A stretch of 64,000 nt of DNA, taken from Hofstenia miamia. Its lineage: Eukaryota > Xenacoelomorpha > Acoela > Hofsteniidae. This document shows, one piece after another, positions 22,462 to 34,980 of the stretch. The stretch covers positions 1,167,882 to 1,231,881 of the forward strand of contig CABFPE010000049.1 in assembly GCA_900660155.1 (NCBI GenBank), read 5' to 3'. The notes under the pieces were generated by a model, which made no database searches, was not told where the DNA came from, and was given only the letters and a program-made list of their open reading frames with translations. A program made the translations under genes and the position numbers. Each line of letters starts with the position of its first letter. Position 1 is the stretch's first letter.

Positions 22462-22728
22462 TGTTGTTATTATAACATCAGTCGGTAGTTGTTGTTACTG
22501 ATCAGCCAGATCACGCGTGTTGACTAGTTGTTTTCATGTTTGTAAATATTGTAAATACGCATTGTATATAAGACACCGAAGCATCTGTAAATAGAGAAAT
22601 AGTTTAACCGGTCTCTCTTGTTCACTAGAATCACTGTTGCTCTAGTATATGTTCACCTCAGCGACCTTCTGCTTTGACACTAAGTCCTCTGGCAAATTTC
22701 TGTCTAGATTCAACCCAGTGATTCTACA
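22462..22728 (-). mobile_element. Candidate solo LTR
   Basis: A 267-bp block starts TG and ends CA, has a TATATAAG box (22564-22571) read in plus orientation, and differs in base composition from the AT-rich flanks. No internal retroelement coding is adjacent and no clear target duplication was found. Orientation and family are unresolved. It would lie about 420-690 bases upstream of the first TRIM start. Confidence 0.4.
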
Positions 22729-22839
22729 TTATGATAATATTTTTTGCTATTTGCTTTGAATTATGAATTATCCTTTTAGCAAAGTTGGTCGAATTGTTTT
22801 GAAATTTCAAAAATATGTGTAATTGAAAAATGATACATA

Positions 22840-23480
22840 ATCGGGAAAGTGAGCTTTGATCCACTTCTGAGTGTGAACTGAAACAGATTGCTGAAAATTC
22901 ATCCTATGGTGTCAAAATGTGGCTGAGTCCACAGAAGTATCACAGGTTTAAAGACATCACAATGGCACAAATTCTGGCTCACCTAGACCTTATGAACAAC
23001 AGAAATTCGTAGATTTTGATTGTGATATTTGGAGAATTTCTTCAATCGTGGATGGTTTTTGAGCTTGCTGAGGCCAAATCTTCAACGGCGAGAAGTTTCT
23101 CATCTGTGGATAGGATTGGCTCCTACTGCGGGCCAGCACCCAGACATTTGAGAAGGTGACATCATTGGAATCATACGTTTTTGATTTTATCCAAAATGGA
23201 ACTTTTTGGGGCTTGTAGTGCTTGAGATCGACCTCATTGTTTGCAATCCAGTGTAAAGATCTGTCACTAATCTTTATCTCATTGACAATTTTTCTCATGT
23301 AGACCCAACATTATGAGCAACCCACTTTGAGGTTCCTGTATGCGATGATAGTACGCATTCTCCAAATTCTAGGTCTGTGAACATCCTTCCCAAGCTCTTC
23401 GAATCGTTTGATCTTGCGGATCACTTCTGATTAATAATTGTTGAGTGTTTGAGCATTTTCACGATTTATTTTGCCACACC
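22840..23480 (-). mobile_element. Tc1/mariner-like transposase fragment
   Basis: On the minus strand, 22990-23298 encodes MRKIVNEIKISDRSLHWIAN followed by NEVDLKHYKPQKV, a good match to the second helix-turn-helix region of Tc1/mariner transposases (R.L....iS..t...i....l..Y..qk). Upstream, an IKRFEELGK-like segment continues the N-terminus in another frame. Downstream, near 22880, MNFQQSVSVHTQKWIKAHF resembles the block with the second catalytic Asp (FQQDgaPaHT), with the Asp lost. Frames are broken and most of the catalytic core is missing. No terminal repeats were located. Confidence 0.65.
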
Positions 23481-24924
23481 AATGTAAAACAATAATAGGC
23501 AAAAGTTTGTTTGACACACGAAAAGCAAAGAAAATTTGAAATTAATTACCAATCTAAGGTAAAAGAATTAGAAATATTTGCTATTATATATATAATGAAT
23601 GAGTGCATGAAATTTACCTACAACATGAAAAGATAGATTTAAATATTTTTATATATATATATCAATAGAGATTCGACAAATTTCTCTTTCGCAATACGAT
23701 TCTCTTTTAAAAATATTATAGAAGCCATTATTTTCAAAATTTAACTCTGCTAAAATTTCTTGGTTTTGAACTAGGGCCCTGTTAGTTCGGAAATCTTAAC
23801 TCAACATTTCGAGTACATAAAACCAACTCGATTTTACCTTGAATGGAATGCTTTTTTCTTGATTTTTTTGAAAGTAATCTTAATTTCTGCTATTTAATTT
23901 AACATGAGTGTCTCTTCCACATTTATATAGAGTTGCTAAGCACATAGTAGTTAAGATTAGCTTAGACTAACGGGAAAATAAGTGTTTAGATTTATTTTTG
24001 TCTCAAACTACAAGACATGCGTCTCCAAATATTTTTCTTCGCGCGAAAATTGTTAAAATAATCGAAAGATTTAAAGCAAATTCATGTTTTTACTTTCAAT
24101 ATTTTTGGGATAAAAAGCACGGTTTAGCAGAATTAATAGTTAATTAACCTCTAATTTACAGTTAGAGCATATGTTCTAAGTTTCGAAAAAACTATATTTT
24201 GGCTGGTATGCAAAAGTCTGCCCTAAAGCTTACACACATGAGTGACAGGTCGTAACGAAAATGTCAATAAAATATAGTTGTTTCCACATTTAAAAACTTA
24301 TTCATTCATTACTGTGAACCTTAAATTACACCCTTAGGAAGATATCATTTGTAAAGACCAACTTATATCACTTTTACTCAGGTTCGTCGTTGAACCTGTT
24401 GAGATTGAATGGTTCAGGATAAAAACTTGCCTGACAATTTTAATATGGATTTATAATGCAAAGCAAATGTGAAATGATGCTTGCGTATGTTTCACTTGGA
24501 AACTTTATGAAATCACTAAATTTCTGGGGTGGGATGACAGTTAGCAATTTTGCAGTATATACATGAAAATATAATATCGAGATACTTTAAAATTTTCCCG
24601 AAATTGTTTACACAAAAGCAGTCAATGAGTAGCTTTAAAAAACAATGAGTTCAAGAAAAATCTTTAGCCGCTGAAGTTAATACAAAATAACTCACATTTG
24701 TTTCCAATAGCTGCTAGTAAATGACCAAAGAGGTATGATAAAACGGGGAGAATGAATGCGTTCTCAGATTCAGAGTGATTTAGTTTATTTGGTAAATGCA
24801 TTCAACTTTCTCTTGCGCCTCAAGTGTCTAAAATTTGCACTCGCCTAACATGCATAACTATATTTGTTCAATTTGTCAATTTCAACACCGCTGTTATTGC
24901 TATAATTTGCGTTTTTCATTGTTC
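23481..24924. other. Intergenic region, no gene seen
   Basis: AT-rich sequence with short TA tracts near 23650. No domain-bearing frame. Confidence 0.6.
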
Positions 24925-25114
24925 NNNNNNNNNNNNNNNNNNNNNNNNNNNNNNNNNNNNNNNNNNNNNNNNNNNNNNNNNNNNNNNNNNNNNNNNNNNN
25001 NNNNNNNNNNNNNNNNNNNNNNNNNNNNNNNNNNNNNNNNNNNNNNNNNNNNNNNNNNNNNNNNNNNNNNNNNNNNNNNNNNNNNNNNNNNNNNNNNNNN
25101 NNNNNNNNNNNNNN
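24925..25114. other. Assembly gap (190 N)
   Basis: N run. Frames crossing it are artefacts. Confidence 1.
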
Positions 25115-25289
25115 GTGCAAAATTTATTTTCAGGGCCTATCTGAAATTGGCTGGTAAATGATATCATGGTACTTCGATATTTTGAAATATTGAAAAAATA
25201 GTCCCTAAAAAATGCATTTCACGATCCTAGATTTTAAATTTTTTACGAAAAGTTTTTTAATTTATCCAGCCAAAATTAAATTTGGCAAG

Positions 25290-25336
25290 CTGACGGGGGG
25301 GGGACATTCCACCAGTCCCCCCTGGGTACGCCACTG
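25290..25336. mobile_element. Possible hAT-like element terminus
   Basis: The right edge reads CTGGGTACGCCACTG, the complement of a CAGTGGCGTACCCAG end common in hAT-type elements, preceded by a G run and C run. The body would lie to the left, toward the N gap; the other end is not visible. Confidence 0.4.
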
Positions 25337-25599
25337 GGTGTAATCAGACAATGCCTTTTTAATTGATATAAACCACGTGCAGCCAAAATTTTATTTTAAG
25401 TAGAGGCACAAAATAGAAAACACATAGCTTGCTTTTTCACCCTGCCAACTAAGAATCTTTCCTGCAAAGTACTTTCGTACATCTTAAGCTTAGATGATGC
25501 ATTAAGACTATACTATGCAAACAAATACATGCAGTTCATTGCCACAAGAAATTTGATATTAGTTCTACGCTTTTGACAAAGATTATTTCGTGTTTCCTA

Positions 25600-26050
25600 A
25601 ATTTAGCATCGGTTCTTTTGCGATGATTTGAATGGGAGCACCAAAGAGTATGGCATCGACTTTGAAATATGTATAGCTTTTGCAAGAAAACAGTTATTCA
25701 GTATTTGAGCAGAGATGGAATTTAATTGTAAAAAAATATCTCTAGGATTGTTTTAAAAATTGCTCTAAAATGGATTAAATTGCGTTAAAAATCCCGCAAT
25801 AAGCGATATATTCTCACTTCTATTGAGCTATATCCGTATACACCAAGATATTGGATCAATTCATCACGTGATGAGAACACACGTTCAATTGGAGCATATT
25901 TGTAAGTACCTGCTAGTAGAGATTTATAGTACCCTCTGAAACACGATTTCCACAAATAATTTCTGAAAGTTCCAAAAGTTTATGGAGATCTTAATTCTTC
26001 TTTAGTACATCATCAAGTTTTTTCTTGTAAGAATCCAAGATAATCTGAGA
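25600..26050 (-). mobile_element. hAT-like transposase C-terminal fragment
   Basis: On the minus strand 25870-25897 encodes APIERVFSS, the block typical of the hAT dimerisation domain (a..ERvFS..G). Surrounding sequence is broken. It is probably separate from the terminus at 25336, whose orientation does not fit. Confidence 0.45.
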
Positions 26051-29000
26051 TGCTTGTGATTGGCGATTGACTAATCGCACACCCGCGTGTGTATTGCTTT
26101 GATATAGCACATTAAATTGTACCAAAGTTCGATAAATATTGCATAAAAACCGAATATTGCCAGAAGTTGCAAGAAAAATTGCTCATTTGTGTTTCGGAAG
26201 GGGAACACGTGCTTCTTGTGCCTCCCTGTTTGCTGCCCCTACTATTCATACTTTAAAAGGTTTTTTAGACAGATTATTGTATCAAGTTATTATCTGCCAA
26301 AAGATTTCTCTGTGTGATACATATCTTGCCAGGCAGTTGATTCTTTTGAAACCTACATCAGTGAATATGCAGTTAGTTTATGTGTGTTTTGCTAACAATG
26401 CAATATAATGAAATAGTTAGGGCTAGCAAAACACTTACCACAGAGTATACAAATTTTTAAAATTTTTTTATTCTTTAAGGCTTAATTAGTTAGCACAAAT
26501 GCTATTTGATATTTATGTGTACACTATTACTGATTTTTTTCTATAAACTAAACTTAAAACACTGTATATTTACTAGCAGAAGCTAGCTTCATGTACGCCA
26601 TCTATTGTTAGATTTTTATTGAGAGAAAATGCAAGCGCATCGCTAGATAAACATAATTTGTACAGAAATCTCAATGAAGAAATACTATGGTAAATTTATA
26701 AATCTTAGATATGATGAAACAAGCTTAAATGAATGACATTTGACTTCACAATCTATATTATAGCTTAAAATAAACATTTTCCGAATTATCATTAGTTGTA
26801 ACAGTGTATATTTAAATTAATAGTTGAACAATTTATGCAAAACTGCAGTAGTAACTTCGAATTGTTTTTTTTGTACTACCCTAAAAAATCATTTTACAAT
26901 CTAACCAAAATAGAAATATTTAATTGAATTTTTTATTGCCAAAATGATAACCACATTATTAAAGAATATATACAAATACATTTTAACTAGTATTATTTTA
27001 CATAATAAATATGAAATCGAATTTTTTTTGAAATTTAACAGAGTGTCAATGCTAACAAGTTTGGGTTTGCAATTGATATTTCTTGCGGTTGACTATGTTT
27101 AATTATAAGCGTGTCTTGCATGTATTCAGTTGTTGAGTTCAATGTTGTACATGCTGTGCTAAGCAATTGTTGCTGATACTAATAAAAAGTTGTAATACAA
27201 TATTGAAGTTTGTGGAAAAATGCATCAGCTGATATTTCTTTAATAAATTCCTAAAACCTGTATTGAAATATTTTGTATCAGAGTTGTATAACACAAGTTG
27301 TATAAATACAATGATATTGTTATTATAATTAACACTTCCATGCAACCAGATTATCGCAAATTCAACATCCTTGTGCTTTGGTTACAAAGTTAACAAAGCT
27401 TGTAGTAAGAACACTTCATCGCAGATAAAAGTCGATAGTGTGAATATTCCATCTGATTTTCTTGACAAATCAACTGTATGAATAATTTATCATCCAATGA
27501 AACTATACTAAGAATCAAGTCGACATTCTACTTGGAATGTAATGCTTCGCTCAAGTAGAAAGCAAACTGTAAAAAAGTATATTATTGAAGTAAATATATT
27601 TTAACTGAATACAATACACAAAGATTTACTGCTTATTTATTTCACTAAATAAAATTATTACAAAAAATTTAATTTCTTATTTAGTACATTTTTAAAACTG
27701 CATACACCATAAATTACATGTTAATCAACAAATTGATGTAGAAATATGTCATATAATTGACTTAAGCTTTTGAAGATATATTAAACAATAGTGGTAATAA
27801 TTTATATTTAACAGAATTATTGTTTGCAGAAAGACGATACTAATATTTACAAAATAGATTCATTAAATTGATGTACATAGAAAGAAAAATGTAATCTTTG
27901 TAAATCACAACAACAGTAAAAAAACTGTAAATTACTGCTGAATTTGAGCACCATTGGAATATGACAATTTAGCTTATGATTTGATTGAAGAGCCTTCTTC
28001 AATAGTTGATCCATAGTATGATAAGCACAATTTATTATAGATTGTGTGTGTGTGTGTGTGTGTTAAGAAGAACATATTAAAGACTTCATTGTTTTATTAG
28101 TAGATTTCCTATTTGCTTTGTAAACTAATTTATTATTTTCAAATGTTTTCTCTGTGTGGTGAAGTATATATATATATATTAAAATATTTAAATTTACTTT
28201 TGTTAATCGGTAAAAATTATTATTATTGAAGTAAATTTCACTAATTTCAAACTGATTGAATTTAGTTATTACAACAATACAGAATGTATTATGGGTTTTG
28301 AAGGACGTCAGTGATATTTATCCACAACATAACATCATGTGATGGTCAACGTTCAAAATTAGATCGTCTTTCAACTTCACCTTGCCTGTCATTTTTATGA
28401 ATCAGCAATTACAAAATATTGCAGAATCAATTCTGCCTTTTTGTGAACCAATCTTAGTCTTACAATTGGCTAATTTCTTGAGCATATTCGTTTTTTAAAA
28501 AATTAGTTATTTTCTTGGATAAATCATGCTAATGATGAAATACACTGATGTAGTTTTAGATTCGTAAACATTAATCTTTAAAATTGAAATACTATCTAAT
28601 GTCTATATTTTCAAACCTTCATAAAAATGGTGTGGCAAACTTTTTGGCTAATATTTTTTTCGAGGATATTTATTAATGCTTTGTGAAAAATTTATGTTCT
28701 TAAATACAAATGCAATCAATAATTCTATAATCCTAAAATTTGCAAAATGTATTGATCTGGAAATAAATTTTTTCTGGTATTGTTAAAAGTACTGTCATTG
28801 AGAAATATAAGAGATAAAGTCTTTGAAAATTTTCCTTCCCTCATAAAATCTTCGATTTTTTCATAAATTTTCTACACAAAATCATTCCTATTATTTCTAT
28901 CTTCTATAGAAATAAAGGACATAAAATCAGTAAAGATGTCTTGTAAAGGTACAGGCATATATAACATATGGTTAGATTTAAAAGTATGTTTTTGTCTTTC

Positions 29001-30813
29001 CTGAACATTTCCATTTAATTTTTTCACTAGTGAACACAGAGCATATCTAAAAAAAATGGCGGCTACATATATGAGGAATATGAGAGAAGGACTAAACAGA
29101 AAAACTACAAGAATTTGCAAGAACGTCACTATCAAAACAAATAATCAGATAGAGACTTGCTGGTCTGCCTCATGCAGTAACCTAATCATCAAAGGAAAAT
29201 CTATTAAGAAATTTTAAGAAAGAAAAAGGAAAGAGTTTGTGAACACAAAAAGATTATGACTGATGAGAAACCAACAGAAGAATGGTTCAGTTTTCTACTT
29301 TGTATGTTTTGGTCCTACAATGACTGTTATTATGAGTAAAAATATGTAATGTCTATTTATCTTAAAATCTATATTCAAATTAAATTATTCCTTCAATATT
29401 TTAGAATTATGTGTCAGGCAGAAATTTGTTCATATTGTTTATTTACTCACTAAAACATGTAGGGCTTAAGAAACATATATGTACTTTCATACAAATCCCA
29501 TGGAGTAATCGAACTTAGAGGAAAAGAGCTTCAAATTTTATGAACGTCACTATTAACAACAATAATGAGATAGAGAGTTACTGGTCGACTTCATTTAGTG
29601 ACCTATCAACATTCATTTCTTCCCGCTTATATTCGCAGTTTGGATTCCGTCAATGGTGATGTAACGCTCCTACAAGTTTAGTTTTGGCCTTTGGATCACT
29701 AGGAGGGATAGTTGGCACTTTTTTTTGGTTGTATTAGAATTTCGCTGAACGTACGCAAATTAATCTTTACTAAGTACAGAAATCGGAGCCCAACTGTTCT
29801 CAAAAGCTGTTTTTGAGAAGTTTAGCTCAGCATTTTTAAGAAATACTTCAGTCACGTGACATTATTAACTTAATGTTCAACCTCAAAACTTTATTACATA
29901 AACAAAAAAAAATCAAATTTGAAAACTTCTGAGAGCACTAAAACTAGTTATGCCACGCACGGCGTTTGTGTTCTGATGATGATGTTTGGAATGCAATGTG
30001 TAGAGTCCATGTCACTGAAATGATTCTTGAGAATTTTTTTGGCAAAAGATATTTAATTAAAATTAAACAGCATTGCATCTATTTTAGCTAAAAGAAGTAT
30101 TTGCTTATAGACCTTAGCAAATTTATTGCTTTTTTATGGAAACTAAATAACAATCAAATATTTAGTATTGACATAGTTTTATTGGTTTCGTTTTTTAAAG
30201 GGGGGAATTGTTATAACTGGTCAATTTTGAATATATTTATACAATTTTAAGTGATTGCTTCTTACGGCTTTTGTATTTTGCTGGCCTTAATTTGCTTTTT
30301 ACAGCTTTATCGCGCTTTCATAGTTTGAAAATACAAGTAAATATTGAACCATCATTATTTTAAATATGAATTTGCGTCCGCATAAATTTGGGCTGGGTCG
30401 ATCCGGGCTGCCATTGTATCGAATCTTTCACAGCGCAATTTTGGCTTGGCTTTAATGTTATGATTCATATTTAAAATACACATCGAAAGGCATAATTACC
30501 TTGGAAACTTAAGCTTTGCAAGTAATAAAAATTAATTTCTTTGCGCTGATGTAAGTTAATATAATTTGGCCGAGAATCTTAATAATTTAATACATAAAAA
30601 CTGATAAGGGTGGTTATATCCAGAGATCCCTGATGATAATAGCACAACGACAATTGCTTCATTAGTTGTGGCAATAATTACATTAACAAATTTGGGGAGA
30701 GAAAAGGAAAGTGGGCTTACTTCTCTAGTATGACATTTAGACAAGTTTGTTAACATCATGCAATTTTCACTTGCAACACAGTTGAATTATAGTATTGTTG
30801 ATGGATTATGCGG

Positions 30814-30851
<38 letters not shown>

Positions 30852-32248
30852 ATTTTCAAATTCCTCATAATTTTTGAATGAGGGGAATTTACTTTTCTCG
30901 TTTCAGATTTGTGGTAGTCACTGATTATGAAATATGTTTTTTCAATTAAAGAAGACCATACATTTACTCCTATATTAACTGACAGTAATAGCAAATATTT
31001 GTAGTCCTACCTCAATATCTATTCATTTTTACAATCTGAACAAAGTAGTAGTAATGCTAGTGGGCCTTTATTAAAAGCAAGAGTGTCAGCTTCATAAAAC
31101 CAAAATCAATTTGGGTAGAGGGAGTAGGCTTGTTCACAATTATTGGTCTTAAAATGGGTCATGCTGGGCAAAGGTCTAAACATCGCTTCAATTTCAACTT
31201 TGGGCTATACACATTTAAATGTAATTACGTTACATTGTAATGCGTGTTAATTTTTTGTGCATTACACTTAACAAGTATTACAATATTTCCACAAGTAATG
31301 CAAGGATGCTATATGCACTATAACTTGTTTCAACTATATTTATGTATGCTGTCCATACATAATAAAAAATAGAAAATAAATTTTCGGCAAAATTTAAATA
31401 AATTTTGATAGCCATTTCCTAATTATTTCATAATTTTAATATTGTCTTTAATTTAAATGAACTATGTTGGAACGAGCTATGTTTGGCCTTAAAATGTCGG
31501 CATAAAAATTAAGTCCATTTTTGTTGATTTTTAAATGAAGTTTCGGTTGTATAAAATATTAAATGTTAAAAAAGGTTGATTTTGCTTTGATGCTGTTATA
31601 GTTTGTTCCGACATTAGAAAAAAATTGCTTGATAAATATAGTATTTTTAGTGATTCCCCTTAGAAAATTGTAAAGACCTACTGCAATATCTGAAGCATAG
31701 GCTTTGCATCCCTGATTGGGAGAGCGACAGCACGCAACAGACATCAACAAACATTACACTGTGCTAAAATTCTGTTTTGTTGACAACCAATCGCTCCTTT
31801 TTATACAAATAAATATTAACATATTTACAATGTACAAGTTAACATGAAAACATTTGGTCTCACCAAGATAAATACTGGTACTGATACTACACTACGCACC
31901 AGCTCAGAGGAATGGACCAAGTGAGAAACGCTACCAGGAAAAGAGAACTAACATTTTGTCAAGATCTTATCCAAAGGCATTCAAAACAATTATGTTAAGT
32001 ACCACCTCATAGCTTGAGTTTAATCATACAAATGTATATGATATTATATCTAGTCAACTATGCTAAATTTAAGAATCACAAGGGACCATATGAATCTTCA
32101 GTGCTTACCATATAGCTAAGACTAGCGCAAATTTTAATTTAAAAATAACATTTTAATGTTATTTGAAATAATGCCAGCATACTTAAAATTTATTTAATGT
32201 TATGAAGGTAAATTTCGAGTACACCAGAACTGCTCACAAAAGAATTTA
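26051..32248. other. Long intergenic region between the TRIM genes, no gene seen
   Basis: AT-rich throughout. Contains a (TG)n tract at about 28042-28062, a (TA)n tract at 30818-30848, and a short dispersed repeat seen twice (about 29115-29190 and 29543-29615, sharing AACGTCACTAT and AGATAGAGA). GGGCTGGG/GGGCTG-rich patches near 30390 and 31160 resemble one at 44.85 kb. No frame has a recognisable domain. Confidence 0.5.
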
Positions 32249-34105
32249 TTAATTTTTTATTTTATATATCATATTTCTACTTACTAAGATAATCACTGAA
32301 CTTGAGTGTTGGGAGATATTTCTCAAAAGTGGCAATGGAAAGTCATAATTATCTTCGTTTTTAATTGTTTTATGCTCGATAAGTTGTTCCCCACTCTGTA
32401 GATTAAATGTCTTTAAAACAATATTGTCCAATATGAGAAGATTGTCTTCAGTTAAAAATGATATTCCATAACAACAACCAAGATTTTCAATTGACTGTAT
32501 CAAGCTTTGCATTGTAAATGAAAACAAATCGACAGTTTTTCCTTTACCAAAAGCTATGTAATCTGTGTTTTCATGGACAGTCATGTACCCATATCGTTTT
32601 TCAACTTTAGCTTTTTCGTATTGTTCTGTCGCCATGCAATACTTATAAATACAATGATCACTTGTCAGAAGAAACAGAAACTGTCTACAAGGACTAGAAC
32701 GAATGAGCTTCAAAGGTTTCATTTCATCGATTTTCACATCAAAGTGTTTACAATTTGTTAGATTTTTTTCAAATTTTATTAACTTTTTGTCATAATTTAG
32801 CAAACAGAGCAAACCATCATCGGGCAAGAGTGCGAGAAAATTGCCGGAAAATACGAATTTTTTGAATGACTTCCAACCAAATTGACGATTTTTAACACTT
32901 CCGTCGGTTGAAATTAATGAAAGAGTCATTCCAGCACCACTGTATCTTAATAAATATATGGCGTCATGGTTTTCATTATAGAGAACATCGACCACACCTT
33001 CCAAATTACTTTGAGAGAAACTTGCTGCGATGTGAAAATCTATGGATTTGCAAGTGTTAATGTTTGAATCTTGAAGACATTTTTCAGTTTCAAGAACAAA
33101 TTTCCCAATGTACGATTTAATTATATTCTTGATTTTATCATCATCCTCCATCTCGGACATCACATGATGTACTCCAAATTCCGGTGGTGTATAATTGAAA
33201 TCCCTCGTTTTTTCCAAAGTCTCACAAAGATTTTGTAGTAAATCTTTAAGTTTGAAGTATGATTTCTCCGTTCCATTTTCTTTGGATTGTTTTACCATGT
33301 TTGAAATTTGCTGTTCCGATAAAACTAATTTGCTAATTTCCGCGTCATATCTCTTTGTTATATTTTCCTTACTTTTACACATAATCGCAATTTCTTGTTC
33401 ATAAACTGCATTTGCCTGTGCGATTACAAAGTCCCGTTTCTTAACTGTAGCTTTTTCAAACCTACTGCATTTTTTGTTGAAATTTTTCTTTAGATTTTTA
33501 ATTCTTGCAATTAAAGATTTTATATTTAACATTTTATCATTTGCTATTTCAGCATTCTCCAAGATCGCCTTTGACAGCTTCTTTGTCTGTTCTTCAATTG
33601 TTTGTACACTGTGGTCTTTGTGAAGCAGTATTGCACAACTAACACACAATAACGTTTGACAGGAATCCTGGTCACAAAAGTATTCATACTTTTTGTCATG
33701 ATCTTCGCAGTATAAATGATTTTTTTGCATTAATGCATACACTGAATGATTTCTTGTCTTTTCCTTCTTTTCATGTACTTTAGAACAGTGTGTACAAAGT
33801 AAAATTTCACAATCTTTGCAAAAATTCAATTCATGCCCCTTAATATCATCTTCGCATTGAGCGCAGATATTAATTTCAGGGGTGAATTTTAGTTTACCTG
33901 AATTGAAAAGCTGGACGAATTCTTCAATGCGGAAATCAGATGTAATGCTGTCAAGATTAGTTGTCTTTTGACATATTGGACAAGTAATATTTTCCTCATT
34001 TTTGTTCAAATGTTCCAAGCATTTCTTGCACAATGTATGCAGGCATGTTAATGTGCAGGGGTCTTTGTAGATTTCGAAGCAAATTGGACAAGTCAAGTTT
34101 TGCAT
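32249..34105 (-). CDS. TRIM-family RING/B-box/coiled-coil protein with beta-propeller-like C-terminus
   Basis: Single-exon, 618 residues, paralogue of 20179-22044 in the same orientation. RING C3HC4 ligands C6, C9, C21, H23, C26, C29, C42, C45. B-box 1: C81, C84, C96, C99, C104, C107, H111, H120. Intact B-box 2: C133, H136, C144, D147, C154, C157, H162, H165. The coiled coil runs about 175-300 and includes KRDFVIAQANAVYEQEIAIM, identical in both paralogues, so it may be a functional segment. The last 250 residues form blade-like repeats (WD40/NHL type). Expected role: E3 ubiquitin ligase with a propeller for substrate or RNA binding; the actual target is unknown. Its complete B-box 2 makes it the better candidate for the ancestral activity. 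Confidence 0.92.
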   Translation of the reverse strand: MQNLTCPICFEIYKDPCTLTCLHTLCKKCLEHLNKNEENITCPICQKTTNLDSITSDFRIEEFVQLFNSGKLKFTPEINICAQCEDDIKGHELNFCKDCEILLCTHCSKVHEKKEKTRNHSVYALMQKNHLYCEDHDKKYEYFCDQDSCQTLLCVSCAILLHKDHSVQTIEEQTKKLSKAILENAEIANDKMLNIKSLIARIKNLKKNFNKKCSRFEKATVKKRDFVIAQANAVYEQEIAIMCKSKENITKRYDAEISKLVLSEQQISNMVKQSKENGTEKSYFKLKDLLQNLCETLEKTRDFNYTPPEFGVHHVMSEMEDDDKIKNIIKSYIGKFVLETEKCLQDSNINTCKSIDFHIAASFSQSNLEGVVDVLYNENHDAIYLLRYSGAGMTLSLISTDGSVKNRQFGWKSFKKFVFSGNFLALLPDDGLLCLLNYDKKLIKFEKNLTNCKHFDVKIDEMKPLKLIRSSPCRQFLFLLTSDHCIYKYCMATEQYEKAKVEKRYGYMTVHENTDYIAFGKGKTVDLFSFTMQSLIQSIENLGCCYGISFLTEDNLLILDNIVLKTFNLQSGEQLIEHKTIKNEDNYDFPLPLLRNISQHSSSVIILVSRNMIYKIKN

Positions 34106-34980
34106 TTATGATTAAAGGAAATGAATTCTAAGCAAATGAATAAACAATTATGCAAACAAAACTCTGTATTTACAAATTTCAACAATAGTCATTGATTGAA
34201 TTGCAATAAAGTCATGCGTACAATAAATCTAACGTGTTGATTATGCAATGCATGGTGTATGAAGTTTTCTTTTGTGCATCATGATGCATTATATAGTAGT
34301 AGTAAGACAGTCATTTCGAGTAAATATTTTACAACATTAGTGACATAATCCAAATGCATGCCCAGACTTTAAAATGCTAGGAAGGTTTACTTGTAGTGCA
34401 TATTTGCAATCAGGCCGCCCTGCCCATCAGAATACTGGGTCATAGCATGTGGCACTAAGCTTAATCGGGCCAACCAGGCATCCAACAACTCATTATATGT
34501 ATTTTCTCAAGTACATAATTTAAGAATATAGCAATTTCACAGGAAATTCGTAAAAATTAAAACAAAAGCAGACGTCAAAGGAAACTACATTATCAATAAC
34601 CAATATGGTATTAACTTCAAGAACATCCTATTGTTAAATAGTTGTCTATAATTAAAGTAGAAATTAGTGTTTGGATTTGCATCAGGACGCGGCAGCAAAT
34701 ATTGAGCCCATTCCAAGTTTTAAAATTTTTATTATATATATTATAATTTTATGGATTTATCCTTCACCATACATTACAAGCTCTATGAATGTGGCATTCG
34801 ACTTCTGAAATGCGCCAGCTACATCTTAACTATATGTAATATAATTACGAAATCTAAGTGATGTAAAATTATTCTTGACATGAATTCCAATTACAAAAAT
34901 ATTCATATTTTTCTTTGTTTCATTTGCAGTGTAAGTCATCTCTTTGTATAAATGCATACTGTAAAGAAATAATAAACTTT
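34106..34980. other. Upstream flank of second TRIM gene, no gene seen
   Basis: The first 60 bases are similar to the leader of the first TRIM gene. A GC-richer patch at 34410-34490 is unidentified. Nothing else recognised. Confidence 0.5.

Noticed and set aside
24824-25167. Open frames around the second gap
   Set aside because: They cross 190 N; the real sequence on each side is too short to judge.
26139-26408. 89-codon plus-strand frame
   Set aside because: No domain, no splice context; probably chance.
28872-29135. 87-codon minus-strand frame with hydrophobic start
   Set aside because: AT-rich sequence gives Phe/Leu/Ile runs by chance; part overlaps a dispersed repeat.
32573-33404. Plus-strand frames inside the second TRIM gene
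   Set aside because: Antisense shadows with no domain.
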